From the NCBI GenBank assembly GCA_950022655.1, contig OX465584.1, forward strand, positions 54,392,789 to 54,456,788: a DNA stretch of 64,000 bases, in the 5' to 3' direction. This document shows positions 35,329-46,862 of the stretch, piece after piece. A program made the position numbers and the translations under genes. Under the pieces are notes generated by a model, which was given only the letters and a program-made list of their open reading frames with translations, was not told the DNA's origin and searched no databases. Source of the stretch: Alentia gelatinosa (taxonomy: Eukaryota; Annelida; Polychaeta; Phyllodocida; Polynoidae). Each line of letters begins with the position of its first letter. The first letter of the stretch is position 1.

Positions 35329-35689
35329 GTAAGCCTCCAGTAACACATGCGTATAACTGAACAACGTCATTCTTGTCAGAACCATTTGACACGCTCAGCA
35401 ATTGGCGTGGTTCTTGCAATTGATAGGTTGTGTGATTGATATTTATCACCCACCAACTACGGAATCTACATACTAAATCTGTGGAGCCTATAGATCGCTA
35501 CTGAGTAGAGTACAGAAAGCTGTATTCTACTTAGAAGAATGCGGCTTATCTTATATAAACAATGCAATTGTTTTTTTATTTTTTCCCCTTTCTCATTTTA
35601 CGGTAGCATTGAGCTGGATTTACCTAAAAACATTACCATGATTTCGATTTGTGTGGCCGTATTCTCCTTGTAGTTGAAACTACGCAATA

Positions 35690-36165
35690 GTTCTCGCTAT
35701 CACTCGGATATTACTACGCATCAATGGTAATGTTGTGTGTATCCTAATGGTATGCAGTTTTAGTGAACTGCAGTGTCAAATAGATAATGGTGATATCCAG
35801 TCAAATTGATATCATAGTGTCAAACTAGGCATAAAATAAGCTGACAATCTTGGTTACATCAGTAGAGGCATGTGGGAAGATAAGAGATTAAAATACGACT
35901 TGCACAGAGAGGGTAGTTTTTCTATATTCCGGGGAAATCTTTGGATTTTCATTTTCAGTTTATGAAATTATTGCTTCTTATTTAAAACAAAGAGAGGATA
36001 GATCGGCCTCACTCACAGCAATAAATAGTGGTTCAAACCTCCCAAATACCTCCTCAGAGTTGACTCTACGCAATATCCTCGGATGTTACCATACATCAAC
36101 ACCTCGGAGCATACGGCCGCTTGTATCTGAAACCAGTCAAAGTTTTGTGTTTACCATATATCGTT
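35690..36165. repeat. Degenerate PT-b and CAGGGATG-family fragments
   Basis: A PT-type core (ACTACGCAATAG...CTCGGATATTACTACGC) lies at about 35680-35725. A truncated CAGGGATG-family stretch (CGGGGAAATCTTTGG) lies at 35925-36050. A PT-b right half (ACGCAATATCCTCGG, GGAGCATACGGCCGCTTG, CTGAAACCAGTC) lies at 36060-36150. Confidence 0.5.
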
Positions 36166-37774
36166 ATTACCCAGACCCTTCCTGAGCAGGATTAAGTGTG
36201 CTGTGCGTACTCGAGTAGATCTCTCTCATAAAATCAGTGACGTTGGTCTTAACATGACTCCATAGTCCTAAATGCTGAACTAGATGCTGAAATGATCCGG
36301 ACGATTGGTAACCGCATCATGCCTCGGTGGGGGAGTTCGACTCCGGTGTCGCGTTTCTTGGTGGTTGTGCGCAGGGAGCGTTCATTATCTATGACAGGGG
36401 GGTGTGTGGGATTTTTGCGAATCGTCCAAAATGAAGCGCCCCTCTTGGGAATACCTCCACATGAAATGCCCCACCCCCCAGGCAAATACCTCTAGATAAA
36501 ATGTCCCCCACCCCCAAAGGCAAATACCCTCATATGAACCCCCTCCCCTCCATGACCTCATCCCCCACCCCCTGCCGTAAATAATGAACGCTCTCTAACT
36601 CCAGCTTGCCGCAGCCTGCAGTAAATCCTGCATTACCTGAGTGGGTGTTGTTCCGTAACAAGGGTACTTGCATGTGATACGCAGCTTAATGGTGCACACC
36701 GGGGGGCCGTCACAATAATGATAATCCACCTCGAGTAGTGCGCGTCAGGTGTGTATGTATGTCGGGCAGAACCTAACTACCCACAGTGTCGGCCTCTTCA
36801 GATCGCATACGTAGACCTTTTTTTAATTATTCGGGGTGCAGAATTTTATTTATTGTTGTTTATTTCACTTCTGTTGTTACTGCTCTTCCAGTGAATAGGG
36901 TTTAATTAGCGGTGATCTGTTCAATACAGGTAGACACAATAGAAGCAATACAGTAAGTGATGATGATATGAAAAGGAAATGAGTGTAGCTCTTACTATGT
37001 CACTTTATGAATTAATCTTTGGTGGTCTGCAGTTTACAACCAAAAGTCATTATCGATGTACCTTGAAATGGCAAATGGGAATACATGCGGGCAGTACAGG
37101 TCACCGATTATGTGCCACCGACTTCTCACAGGGATAACCACCGACCGACTTTGTTTTCTTTTTTTACGACTGAATATTTTGTATTATATCAAGTCACGAC
37201 CACGATAACTAATACAGGCCCATCCAAGTGCATCCTTTGATTCCTTGAAGTATGTTTGATTTGGATTCATAACTAACATCAGATCTACACAGTAGTTTTT
37301 TTAGTATGGTCGGGATTGATACGTTTAATAACGAGTCACTTCGCCTTCTAGCTGAGATTTTATGAAAGGTTGTCCAGATTAATTATGCGCTTCTCACGTT
37401 GATAGTTGTCTTAAGAAATACTTATGGCATTAAGACTGTCGATGGTCATAATCTGTTCCAGATTTCCATCAAGTCTAGGTTTTATTATCAGCTGCACTCC
37501 ATCCGAGAAGCATCAGTGGCGCTGGGAACTCTAAATGGTCCATTAATGCATTTACAAAAAAGAATATTTATTTGGATCTCTCGTAGCAGGCGAGTTATTC
37601 TAATACAAGTGTGCTCGTCCATGGTACAAAAACAAGGTGTGCATACATATCAGTCGACAAGGTATTGACAAGAAAAATTAACTTGTTATAATAATTTTCA
37701 CTACTTGCTTACTGGTAACATACTTTTCAACCATGTTATGAGTATTGATATCTAAGTCTCTTCGCTAAAACAGG
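36166..37774. other. Intronic DNA without recognised features
   Basis: No gene or repeat family. 36390-36600 holds imperfect CATATGAAxTGCCCC(A)CCCCC repeats. Confidence 0.35.
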
Positions 37775-37880
37775 GTTAAGGTCGTCGATAAGTGTTGAAT
37801 AAAATAGACCCACACTGTTCCTGGGTCTCTATGACATACAGAATATGGTCTACATGTACGTAGATTATTAAACGGGCCCC
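37775..37880. mobile_element. Family K fragment
   Basis: ATAAGTGTTGAATAAAATAGACCCACAC and TAGATTATTAAACGGGCCCCTG match the inner and outer parts of family K. The other end is lost. Confidence 0.5.
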
Positions 37881-38241
37881 TGTCCAGGTCGTCTCAACAT
37901 ACCAAGAACGGCTGAGACCTAGTGCTTAGCCTGCCAAGAGTAGGCACGCGCATCAGGGCCTTAGATCTATCCCTGCCAAATGGATACTAAACTGCTTCCC
38001 TGCCCTAATGAACAATGGGACAGGTGATAATCAGCTAGACCAACGAGTGAGTGACCATGAACTTTTGCTGGTTCCCCCCACTGATTTGCAGTGGCAAGGA
38101 GAACCAGCACAACCGCTAAGTATCAGTCAGGTACCAGCTGAATGCAATCCCACATTGCACTAGAGGAATGGCGGTAGTTACCTGGCCTGATATGTGAATG
38201 GACATTGGCCAACTTCCAGGCTAAATGGACATAGTCATGGG

Positions 38242-38580
38242 GGTGGGGAGTTAGCTCAGTGATTAAGGCACTGAACTTGTTATCCCAAGGTTGTAGGACT
38301 TTGTGGGTTTGAGTACCACTGCAGCCACTCTTCTCCTTCATCCCCAGCAATGGTAGATTTACTGCTATATTGAAGGCCAATCCTTCTCATACCATGTCAA
38401 TGTGGCGTGGGAAGTAGATAAACTCCCACCTCGGTAAATGTGTAGGGGTGAGATTTCTACCTAAATTCATTACATAGATTCGATCACCAACTTTGTGGTG
38501 TAAAACAACCTTGAGAAAGTCTGATAAGAACCTGTAATGGTTAACTGGACGTTAAATCAAACCAACCAACCAACCAACCA
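38242..38580 (+). mobile_element. tRNA-Thr-derived SINE, copy 2
   Basis: The head GGGGAGTTAGCTCAGTGATT holds an A-box, followed by an anticodon-type loop CTTGTTA (TGT, Thr) and GGGTTTGAGTACC as the B-box. The body matches copy 1, then AACTGGACGTTAAATC and a (CCAA)n tail. Confidence 0.85.
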
Positions 38581-38757
38581 TGTCTATGTGGTATGGAAAG
38601 TAAACAAACTCTCACCTTGGTAAATGTGTAGTGGTGAGATTTCTACCTGAATTCTTCACATAGATTTGATTACCACCCTTGTGGTGTAAAAGAACCTTGA
38701 GAAAGTCTGGTATTAACCTGTAATGGTAAACTGGACGTTAACCAACCAACCAACCAT
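38581..38757 (+). mobile_element. 5'-truncated SINE joined to copy 2
   Basis: Starts inside the body at TGTCTATGTGGTATGG and repeats the rest of the SINE with its own CCAACCAACC tail, directly after the tail of copy 2. Confidence 0.8.
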
Positions 38758-38829
38758 TCCAGGCAAATTGGACACGGAGTCGAGGTTCGTCTCCAAAGGG
38801 CTAATTACCAGCGTGTATGTTGTATGTTG

Positions 38830-39120
38830 TGTGCTAAGGTAGAGAGCCCCGGCCCGCCGCTCCACACCTACTCCACGGCCCGCAGCTGGCGCCAACCACT
38901 TCCAAGTGTTATTTAACGGGGAATCTGTTGGATCCTTGTTCCATAATTACTTTGTAGCCTTTGAGAAGGAGGCGCTGAAGACTTGAGCACGGTCTGTTTT
39001 AGACCGGGGAAAGGTCATCCGACGGCGGGGACGGCGGCGGTAACGGAAGCAGTAGGTCAGCGGAGGAGGGACTGAGATAGGGAGGGAGGCAGGGTGCTGG
39101 GACGGGCCATGCACAGGTTG
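38830..39120. promoter_or_regulatory. CpG-rich patch
   Basis: GC- and CpG-rich (CCCGGCCCGCCGC, GACGGCGGGGACGGCGGCGG) in otherwise AT-rich DNA. It could be an internal promoter or 5' exon of unknown type. No convincing ATG with a donor was found. Confidence 0.25.
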
Positions 39121-39672
39121 ACACTAGACGTCTTCACGTTCAGTGACTGAGCTTTTCCGAATTTCAGCCAGAAAACCGGTCATTTCAATAAAGTGCCCAT
39201 TTAACCCCCCCCCCCCCCCAAAAAAAAGAAAAAAAATGAAAAAAAAAAAAAATACCTGCCCGAAACTCCACGATCTTTTCCAGCATATTGGTAGTCTACA
39301 TGTTCAACCGGGCACCAGCGAAAGACTGATCGCGCATGCGCATAGATATTAGTTTTCATATAAGGGACCGGATGGAAGAACAGAAAATCTTAGTTACAGT
39401 TAATTTAATGCTTTCATGAATGCTGTTCCAAAGAACGGCTTCCCGGTAAAGCGGTGGTCTTTTTCAGGAACATGTGTATATGTAGTGACCTACATGTACA
39501 CGTACTCATGTATATCATGGAACTAATGCCAGAGCTGTAGTAAGGGGGTCAATGTTGCACCTTCCTTTGGCAGATGGGAGAAATGTCAGTGGGGAGTGTC
39601 GCCTCAGAGGGGACACGCCATGACGGTCTGCATCGTCCCAGTTGTCCCTGAATCTGCAGCGGCTCATGTGTA

Positions 39673-39989
39673 AAGGCCCGTTTCCATTGGCCGACGAAAA
39701 TGGCAGAGATTTTTTGAGTTACACAGAAAGTCTGTCGGCGGTGCCACCGACATTGCGTCGGTATCGAAAAATCAGTGAGAGTAGTAGATTTCACTCAGTG
39801 ACCAAGCTTTCACTCAGTGGTGGGTGGTGCCACATTGCATAATCTACACAGAAAAAAGTTGTGGGTCATTTCAAATTCACTAACTGGGTCTTTTCCATTG
39901 ACCGATTTTGGGTCAGCAGTGCCAAAAGTCTGTCCGTGGTTCCTGACTGTAGGTCGGTGACAGCAAATCGGCCAATGGAAACGGGCCTT
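39673..39989. mobile_element. AAGGCCCG inverted-repeat element, copy 1
   Basis: The ends AAGGCCCGTTTCCATTGGCC and GGCCAATGGAAACGGGCC are near-perfect inverted repeats around 317 bp. The interior shares TTTCACTCAGTGACCAAGC with copy 2 at 55620-55929. Confidence 0.85.
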
Positions 39990-40000
39990 ATTACAAACAC

Positions 40001-40400
40001 AATGTTGACTGGTTTCAGATACAAGTGGCTGTGTGCTCCGAGGAGTTGACGCGTAGTAATATCCGAGCGCATGAGAAGGTCTTGCGCAGAGTTAAGTCCG
40101 AGGAGCATATGACCACTTTTATCTGAAACCAGTCGATATTGTATTTATTGTCCACCTTTCCCTAACAAGTGGCGTACTGATATTAGTTCATTAAGGTACG
40201 CCCTATGTTTTTTACATGCACTATTTTTCGGCCTTTTGCAGCCCGGAGCATACGTTGTATGCTCCGGGTTGTTTGTTTGTTTGTGGTTTAACATCCCAGG
40301 GGACCCTGAGGATATATATGGACTAAATATGCTCCGGGTATGGTGATACGCACTCAATATGTGTTTTCCATGGACACTTTATATTAGGTGGATAATAGAT
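40001..40400 (+). mobile_element. PT-b element
   Basis: The palindrome (40001-40142) has arms TTGACTGGTTTCAGATA and ATCTGAAACCAGTCGATA with the core GACGCGTAGTAATATCCGAG. The tail runs from TTTATTGTCCACC to TTAGGTGGATAATAGA. The tail is interrupted by a retroposon fragment at 40270. Confidence 0.75.
40270..40327 (-). mobile_element. 58-bp retroposon tail with 12-bp duplication
   Basis: GTTTGTTTGTTTGTGGTTTAA and CCCAGGGGACCCTGAGG form the inverse of the tail seen at 58480. It is flanked by TATGCTCCGGGT at 40258-40269 and 40328-40339. The matching PT-b tail at 57990-58015 has this site only once. Confidence 0.8.
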
Positions 40401-40409
40401 GAATTTACT

Positions 40410-41160
40410 TTTCACGTGGGGTAATCCAGTTGATATGGACATGACATGTTGTTACCTTTCTGATTGCCAAAGACTGTCAGAACCGGTGAGAAATCACTGT
40501 GGATTCCATCGGGAAAGACATCGAGATAAGACAACCTCCCAAGTTTGATGGAATTCCCGGGCACAGGAAAAAGTAATAGTTCGGTTGGCTTCAATTATGT
40601 ACGGCTGGAACTGTGTGAACATCAGCAATAAGTGAAATACCTACAGTGCCAAGGTACCTCATAACACTAGGCTGCAAAAACAGATATAAGGGTCGATTTA
40701 CAGATGGATGCTTATTGGGTTTCTCGTGAAGGAAGGCAGATGGGGTTGGGGATGAGGAGGGGAGGGGTGGGGATGTCAGCAACACAGTGTCTAACCCAGT
40801 TGTGAAACCTAGACGTCAGGACACATTAGCACAGTCGATATGGCGCTTGCTACAGAAAGCCTGAGATCGAGAATTCGATTCTCCCAGATGACGAAGCGTT
40901 TCTCGTGCTAACACTTCACTTAACGTTTCCCTTTCCTTATCGATGCAGCCGGGGTCCTGTATTTTAGCGATTTTGACCCCATGTAACAATGTTCTGATCA
41001 ACTAGACTGCGCACGGGTAGCACGGAGTGTATGGTGATGAGCGAGGAGTCAGGGAGGTGCTTTATAGTTGTGACGGTCGCTTTGAGTGACGGCCGTTGAT
41101 AGCGACCGTTTCCGTTACATAGTCGAATTATCATACCTGCGCTTGTATGGCACAGCTATA
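40410..41160. other. Intronic DNA without recognised features
   Basis: No gene or repeat family. A weak tRNA-like stretch near 40835-40895 is discussed among the rejected items. Confidence 0.3.
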
Positions 41161-41163
41161 TTC

Positions 41164-41478
41164 GGGATGTCAGTTTTCCTTGTTTCCACGGAAATCCGTG
41201 TTTTCATTTCTGAAAAGTGAAAACCCTTTCCTTGTGTAAAATGAACTTATAACTCCACAGAGTAGCGAGATATACTGCTATATTACTCGTACCAGTAGCA
41301 AGCCTTAATTCCCAACTCTACCTACCCACAAACTCTTCTTAGAAGCATATGTTTAGTAATTATGACATTACTGATAACCATTTGCGGTGTTTTTTGGTGT
41401 ATACATGTCAGGTTTAAACCCTGAACTGTCATGGGAAATATTTCCTTGTTTTTTTCTGACCCCAACTGACATCTCTGC
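41164..41478. mobile_element. CAGGGATG inverted-repeat element, copy B
   Basis: CGGGATGTCAGTTTTCC to CCCAACTGACATCTCTG. The interior (CCCAACTCTACCTACCCAC, GGTGTATACATGT) is very close to copy A at 20325-20642, indicating a subfamily. Confidence 0.85.
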
Positions 41479-41917
41479 AGTTGTATATCCAAATAGGTCT
41501 TAGACCATCAGTGACCGTTGCAACCCAACAGGTCTATGCAACACCTTGATCTATGAAACACCGCTGGTATGATGTACCTTCATTTCAAATGATGATTTAA
41601 AGTGCATGCACATTCAACTTATTTGGTGTTTCATTTAAAATCAAAATAGGATAAGGCAACGTCCTACCCCCTGGGCGATGCTACCTTGAATGACAGTTAT
41701 TAGAATTGTCCCTAACCACCAGCTATGGTGCACTGTCAGTTGTGACAGCATTAGTGTCAAAAACCGTATCCCAGGAGTCTATTAAAAACAGAGAGGAGTT
41801 CCAATAAATCATGGAGGATCAACTTGAAACATAGATGAATGTCTAATGCCAATATACTCGTCCATATACATGTAAAAAAAAAAGTCAAGATAGAAAAACA
41901 CAAAGTCAAATATATAC

Positions 41918-42010
41918 ACAATAATCACTGGTTTTGTGTACGAGTGGCGGTCATTCGTATACAAAACTATTCGTTATTGTATTTATTACCCACCTACAAG
42001 ATCAATAACA
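41918..42010. mobile_element. Small PT-type foldback
   Basis: CAATAATCACTGGTTTTGTGTACGAG is inverse to CGTATACAAAACTATTCGTTATTG. It is followed by TATTTATTACCCACC, the PT tail boundary. Confidence 0.6.
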
Positions 42011-42234
42011 GATCTATTGCAATTAAAAAGTTTCTGTTAGCCATTTAGCTCCATACACCACAGCACTGTCAAGCGTGGCAGTAATTCGGTGTAGACTTAC
42101 ACCAATAATATAGTTCGTCATTGACTTGTGATTTTAGCTTGCAAAGTGTAATATGACAGTGATTTCTGATGGCGAATGAAATTATAACGATTGATTCTAA
42201 ATAATTAGCATTGAATAAACACTCAGGAAACCTG

Positions 42235-42407
42235 GTGTCAAAGACCTTTCTGCGTAACGTGTTGGTCTCGCTATCCCGGGTGCGGGTGTGTTCGACCGTA
42301 CGGTATTTAGAATTTTTTTTTTTTTTTTTTTTTTTTGACACAGGCGCCACAAGGCCTCAACACAATGGACAGTAGATACGGCTGATAAGATCGCTCGTCT
42401 TTTTTCC
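42235..42407. mobile_element. 173-bp insertion with 17-bp direct repeats
   Basis: AACACTCAGGAAACCTG flanks it exactly (42218-42234, 42408-42424). Inside are a long T run (about 42310-42335) and, before it, a GC-rich part with GTGTTCGACC, faintly like a Pol III B-box. The long duplication points to retroposition, but the source is unknown. Confidence 0.6.
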
Positions 42408-42912
42408 AACACTCAGGAAACCTGTTTGGAAGTACATGAGGATTCAACCTTATTATGGACAGAACTATTTTTCCGGAATCTCCTGCAGGAGATTCTGACA
42501 TGCCAAAATCTCCAGGTAGCTAATTCCAAGTGCCCTATACATTTCATATGGAGACTCAGTAATCGGTGGGTAATAAATGTAGGTATTTACTGGCTATACA
42601 CGCCTCCCACCACCCTCTACCTATCCATGAATGTAACCTGGGGACTCTCACGTTGGGGAGTAACAGATTTTTGCCCGTCTCAGTGTGTTTCTCACATTTC
42701 CATAGTAACGAGTTTTTCTACTCATTGACGGCTCGGAGTGTCGTAGCGGGAAGACAGATGAAGTGCCAAGCACGTCAATGGGCGAGTAAGTAAGCACGTA
42801 AGACAGCGGCCGGCTCAATATAGCCCAGACAGACTCACCCACAGGTGGTATTTATCATACACCTGTGCACATCAGTCCTATACTGACTAACCCATGCTCA
42901 GTGATAATAATT

Positions 42913-43182
42913 CAGAAATGTCAGTTTTCTATTTTCCGTGGAAATCCACTTTTCATATTCAGTATATGTAGCTGCTTTCCCTTGCGTCAAACAAAGATGA
43001 TAATGATTGAGCCTTATATATTCCAATAAAACAGTGGTTCCAACCTCCCCACAGATCCTCAGCCCCACGCCATGGCCATCAAAAACATACTGTTCAAGTT
43101 TTTTTCCGGTCTCTCTGAGGCAAAAAAAAAATCCATATGGAAAATATTCCCACTTTTCCCCAAGACCCCAACTGACATCCCT
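42913..43182. mobile_element. CAGGGATG inverted-repeat element, copy C
   Basis: CAGAAATGTCAGTTTTC to CCCCAACTGACATCCCTA. The interior CGTGGAAATCCACTTTTCAT, AATAAAACAGTGGTT and GCCATGGCC matches copies D and E. Confidence 0.8.
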
Positions 43183-43515
43183 ATCAGTATATCGTAAATA
43201 AATCATATTTTTCAATTGTAAAAAAATATATGATGTACGGCCCAGTGTGACATGTACGGCCCGCTTTGGCACTTCAGGCGTCGAGCCGTGAATGCGTATT
43301 TGAACCAAACATGCAAAAAAATAAACACAGAATTTGTATAACTATGCAGGACAAAATCATACAGGCAATGTCACAATATTTTCATGATTATATTTCCGTA
43401 TATAATTGTATTTACATGTCAGCATGAACGGGACAGCTCTGTGGGCCCAAATAGATTTCCTTTTGGTAATCAAAGATACATTCCTATGCATGTAAAACAT
43501 TTGAAGGTGTATAAT

Positions 43516-43709
43516 TAAAGGGCAACAAACTTGGTGGTTGTATCTGTTAATGGATACTCACTCCCGGACTCGTTAATATGCCCCTCCTGTGTAACGGCGT
43601 CGGGGCGAGTATTTGATGGTCCTGGGGGTCGTATCCATTAACAGATACTCCACCCAGTCTGTTTTCCTACTACATGTATACGGAATGGACGATTAGTTGC
43701 CCTCTGAGG
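43516..43709. mobile_element. Foldback with GGGCAAC ends
   Basis: AAAGGGCAACAAAC and AGTTGCCCTCT are inverted ends. Inner arms GTATCTGTTAATGGATAC and GTATCCATTAACAGATAC flank a CCCGGACTCG/CGGGGCGAG centre. Confidence 0.75.
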
Positions 43710-43907
43710 GATCTAGTGTTGACTCAGGGCTGTTGGTTGGTCCTTGGTCTGTGTATTTAGCACTCGTCACTAAAGGCAGATGGTATTTGTCATAATATCA
43801 AATCGCGAAGTGGGATATGTGTAGCACCGCGCATATCCATCGTAAACACCTTCTGTGTGTAAATACCTCGTGCTCCCAGTGGCAATACCCACTGTTGTAA
43901 CTATGAA

Positions 43908-44180
43908 AAACTAGGAGCAAATGGTATGTTCATCATTGATGAATGATCATGGAATTATGAATAAATAACCATTAAAAAGTTTGGGTTATATTCGGTCTAT
44001 GGGTCGTTTTCTGTAAGCCAGTTGCACCAAGCCAACTTGCCATATCTGCAACTGCCTTTCTAGGATCTGAATGTATCAAGCACCAGTTGGTCAATGTGTG
44101 TTTTCGGTTTCCAGTGAGACTGGCCCTCTGCTCCTTACTCAATGTCACAGTGTTAACACACATTTGTTGACGGCTTAGTT
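43908..44180 (+). repeat. Dispersed repeat family Q, copy 4
   Basis: CTAGGAGCAAATGGTATG, TTCATCATTGATGAATGAT, CAACTTGCCATATCTGCAACTG in the same order as copy 1. Confidence 0.65.
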
Positions 44181-44269
44181 ATTCTAAGCAAGCTCAAAGT
44201 CTATGTGACCACTCTTAATAGATGTCCTTTCTGAGACAAGTAGCCTAACTAACCACTGTAATATCAATG

Positions 44270-44928
44270 GAAACGCTTGAATAATATCCTTAAGAATATC
44301 TAATAATTATATGTAAATAATAAATATATTGGCCATTGGACAAAAAGAATACTTTTTTCAGAACAAAAGAAAACCACAACAAAATTGGGGTTGTCAAGGG
44401 TTTAAACTCAGGAGCTTCTAATTACCTCTGGTTTAACTTTGCACTTCCATCAGTGCCTGGGATAGACACATAGAAGAACCAATCAGAGAGTGGTTTACAT
44501 CATGAATTGTCCTTCCAAAGGATTTAGGTTGGGAGAAGGACTAAGAAATAAACTAATGAATGTTTGGTCTGTGTCCTCGTTCGCCATCGAGTTGGGAGTG
44601 CGCAGTAATATGAACGAGGCAATAGCCGAGTGAATATTCTGAAGCACTCCAAACGAGATGGTTAATGGGGACCAAGCACGAAAATGTTTCTGATTTTTTA
44701 TTACCATCGACATATTTATCTGTTTATCACCCATTAAGAACGAGTTACCGTACTCGCAAGCCTGTTGGGAACGAGTTCCTAACGTTAAGCCTATGGACAT
44801 TTATCCCATGCTAAGATAAATATGTGAACAGCACTCATTTAACGTTGTCATTTTCACCGTCCTCCCACTAACTCTCCTATCCTTGTTCTTATCCCTCTCA
44901 CTGTTCCCACATATTAAACAGCCCCTAA
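44270..44928 (+). repeat. Dispersed repeat family R, copy 1 (occupied)
   Basis: Shares GGxxAGACACATAGAAGxACCAAT, TGTCCTTCCxAAGGATTTA, GTCCTCCCACxAACTCTCCTA and an AxATTAAAC-GCCCCT end with 47440-47826. It is split by a PT-a element at 44553. Confidence 0.7.
44553..44815 (+). mobile_element. PT-a element with a 5-bp duplication
   Basis: Arms TTTGGTCTGTGTCC and GGGGACCAAGC meet at GCGCAGTAATATGAACGAGGCAATAGCCGAG. The tail starts TTTATCACCC and has AAGCCTATGGACATTTATCCC. ATAAA lies on both sides (44548-44552, 44816-44820) and once in the empty R copy (47704-47708). Confidence 0.8.
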
Positions 44929-45770
44929 ACGTTACAACACGTTACTCAGACACACACCTTGCCCATTCGCCGCGCACCCCGGTGACTGGCGTCCACGGTG
45001 TAACGTATAAACACCACGTGTGTTGGACTCCGCCCAATGTCAGCCATAACCCTTCTCCCCAGCCATCAAATCCGCAGTAGGCATCTCCAAGCACATGTCC
45101 TATAGTTCATGTGTAGGTCCAAGAAACCGAGTCTGTGCTAGGAGAAGACATGTGAGGTACTCACTGCTCGCTACTCCCACTTACCTTGTGGTTGTACGCG
45201 GCGAAGGTCGCTGCCTTGGTATACGTCGGCCGTTAGAGGTCTCAGTCCTTCACTATTTGTGTATACAGTCTACTGTTGTTGTGCATAAACAGCATTAGGC
45301 GATAAGGTAATTTGTATCTTCACCTCAGGCAATTTAGGGGTATTTGAACCATTTGTCTATTAAATATCAAAGGTATCTCCAAAATATTACGAACCCCAAA
45401 TCTTCATATATTCAGGGTAAGGTTATACTTAGGACACCTACACAATGGTTATGTTCAGATAAGTATCATAATGACTTTAAATCGTTGAAATTTGATGTTC
45501 AATTCTATAGATACATTGTAGTTGATGTAGAGTTCCCGTTTGTTTTGACCACCTATTTCTCCTGCCTGTTGCCTGGCTTCCCGTCTAGTTTCCAATAGAC
45601 TGTTTTCCTTGTGAGTGCGGCTGGAGGTGATTCACTTGATAGATAGTAGACTGCTCCAGTGGGTGGTTAGGTGGGCGGCGAGAGGCTGGGCCCGGTGAAG
45701 GGCAGAGCGGTATGCTAATCACGGCCCGCCAGGTGACGCCACCGTCAGGTGAACTCATTATACCTGCTGA
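44929..45770. other. Intronic DNA without recognised features
   Basis: No gene or repeat family recognised. A weak acceptor-like TCTCCCCAG at about 45060 leads into no convincing exon. Confidence 0.3.
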
Positions 45771-46862
45771 AGCCCCCTTCGCCCCCGCCTCCACCCTCCT
45801 CCGGTCCCTCCAGCATCCTCCGCACTCCTCCGGCGCCCTCCACCATCCTACGCCCCCTCTGCCCTCCTCCGCCTTCCTCTATCCCCCTCTATCCACCTCC
45901 TCCCTCCCCCTCCACCCTCCTCCGGCCCTCTCCACCCTCCCCTGTCCTCCTCCGCCCTCCTCCGGCCCCCTTCAGCATCTTCCACCCCTTCCAGCATCCT
46001 CTGCCCCCTTCGACATCCTCCGCCCTCCTTCCGCCCTCCTTCCACCCTCCTCCGGCCCCCTCTGCCCTCCTTTGCCCTTTGTCCTCTTCCGGCCCCCTTC
46101 GGCGTACTTCGGTGTCCTTCTATCTCCTCCCGATCCCTTCACCCTCCTCTGGCCCCCTCCACCCTCCTCTGGTCCCCTTCGCCCCCTCCATCCTCCTCTG
46201 GCCCCTTCCACCCTCCTCCGCCATCCTCTGGCATCCTTCACCCGCCTTTGGCGTCCTTCAGCATCCTGCAGCATCATCTGCCCCCTCCACCCTCCTCCAC
46301 CCCCTCTGGCATCCTCCACCCCTTTCTAGCATCCTCAGCCATCCTCAAGCATGCTCTACCCTCCTCCGACCTGCTCCGCCATCCTCCAGCTTCCTCTATC
46401 CCCCTCCAGCTCGTTCAGGCATCCTCTGCCCTCCTCTGGTCCCCCTCGGGCATCCTCCGCCCCCTCCTGCATCCTCCGCCCCCTCCAGCCTCCTCCACCA
46501 TCTTCCAGCCCCACTCCATCACCCTCTGCCCTCCTTTGGCCCCCTCGGGCATCCTCTGCCCTCCTCCGCCCCCCTCGGGCATCCTCCGCCCCCTCCTGCA
46601 TCCTCCGCCCCCTCCTGCCTCCTCCACCATCTTCCAGCCCCACCCCATCATCCTCTGCCCTCCTTTGGCCCCCTCGGGCATCCTCTGCCCTCCTCCGGCC
46701 CCCCTCCTGCATCCTCCGCCCCCCTCCTGCATCCTCCGCCCCCTCCTGCATCCTCCGCCCCCTCCACCCTCCTCCAGCATCTTCCAGCCCCACTTCATCA
46801 TCCTCCGGCCCTTCGGCATCCTCCATCCACCTGTCCCTCTCCGGTATCCTCCAGCACCCCGC
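45771..46862. repeat. 1.1-kb polypyrimidine CCTCC satellite
   Basis: The plus strand is almost entirely C and T with scattered CATCC and GGC. Short 10-20 bp units (GCATCCTCCGCCCCCTCCT) are arranged in a 129-bp higher-order unit, for example starting at 46448 and 46577. Long open frames in all three plus frames (one of 377 codons from 45749) and on the minus strand arise because such DNA lacks stops. Confidence 0.92.

Noticed and set aside
35088..35360. Frame GHETDAPRGYVSADNRQ over exon 3
   Set aside because: Wrong phase of the KCC exon. It would need a phase-1 join and meets a stop beyond the donor.
36290..36365. tRNA-like T arm (GGAGTTCGACTCC)
   Set aside because: No acceptor, D or anticodon stem can be paired.
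40830..40900. tRNA-like sequence with GAATTCGATTCTC
   Set aside because: The B-box is only approximate, no cloverleaf forms and there is no Pol III stop. At best a pseudogene.
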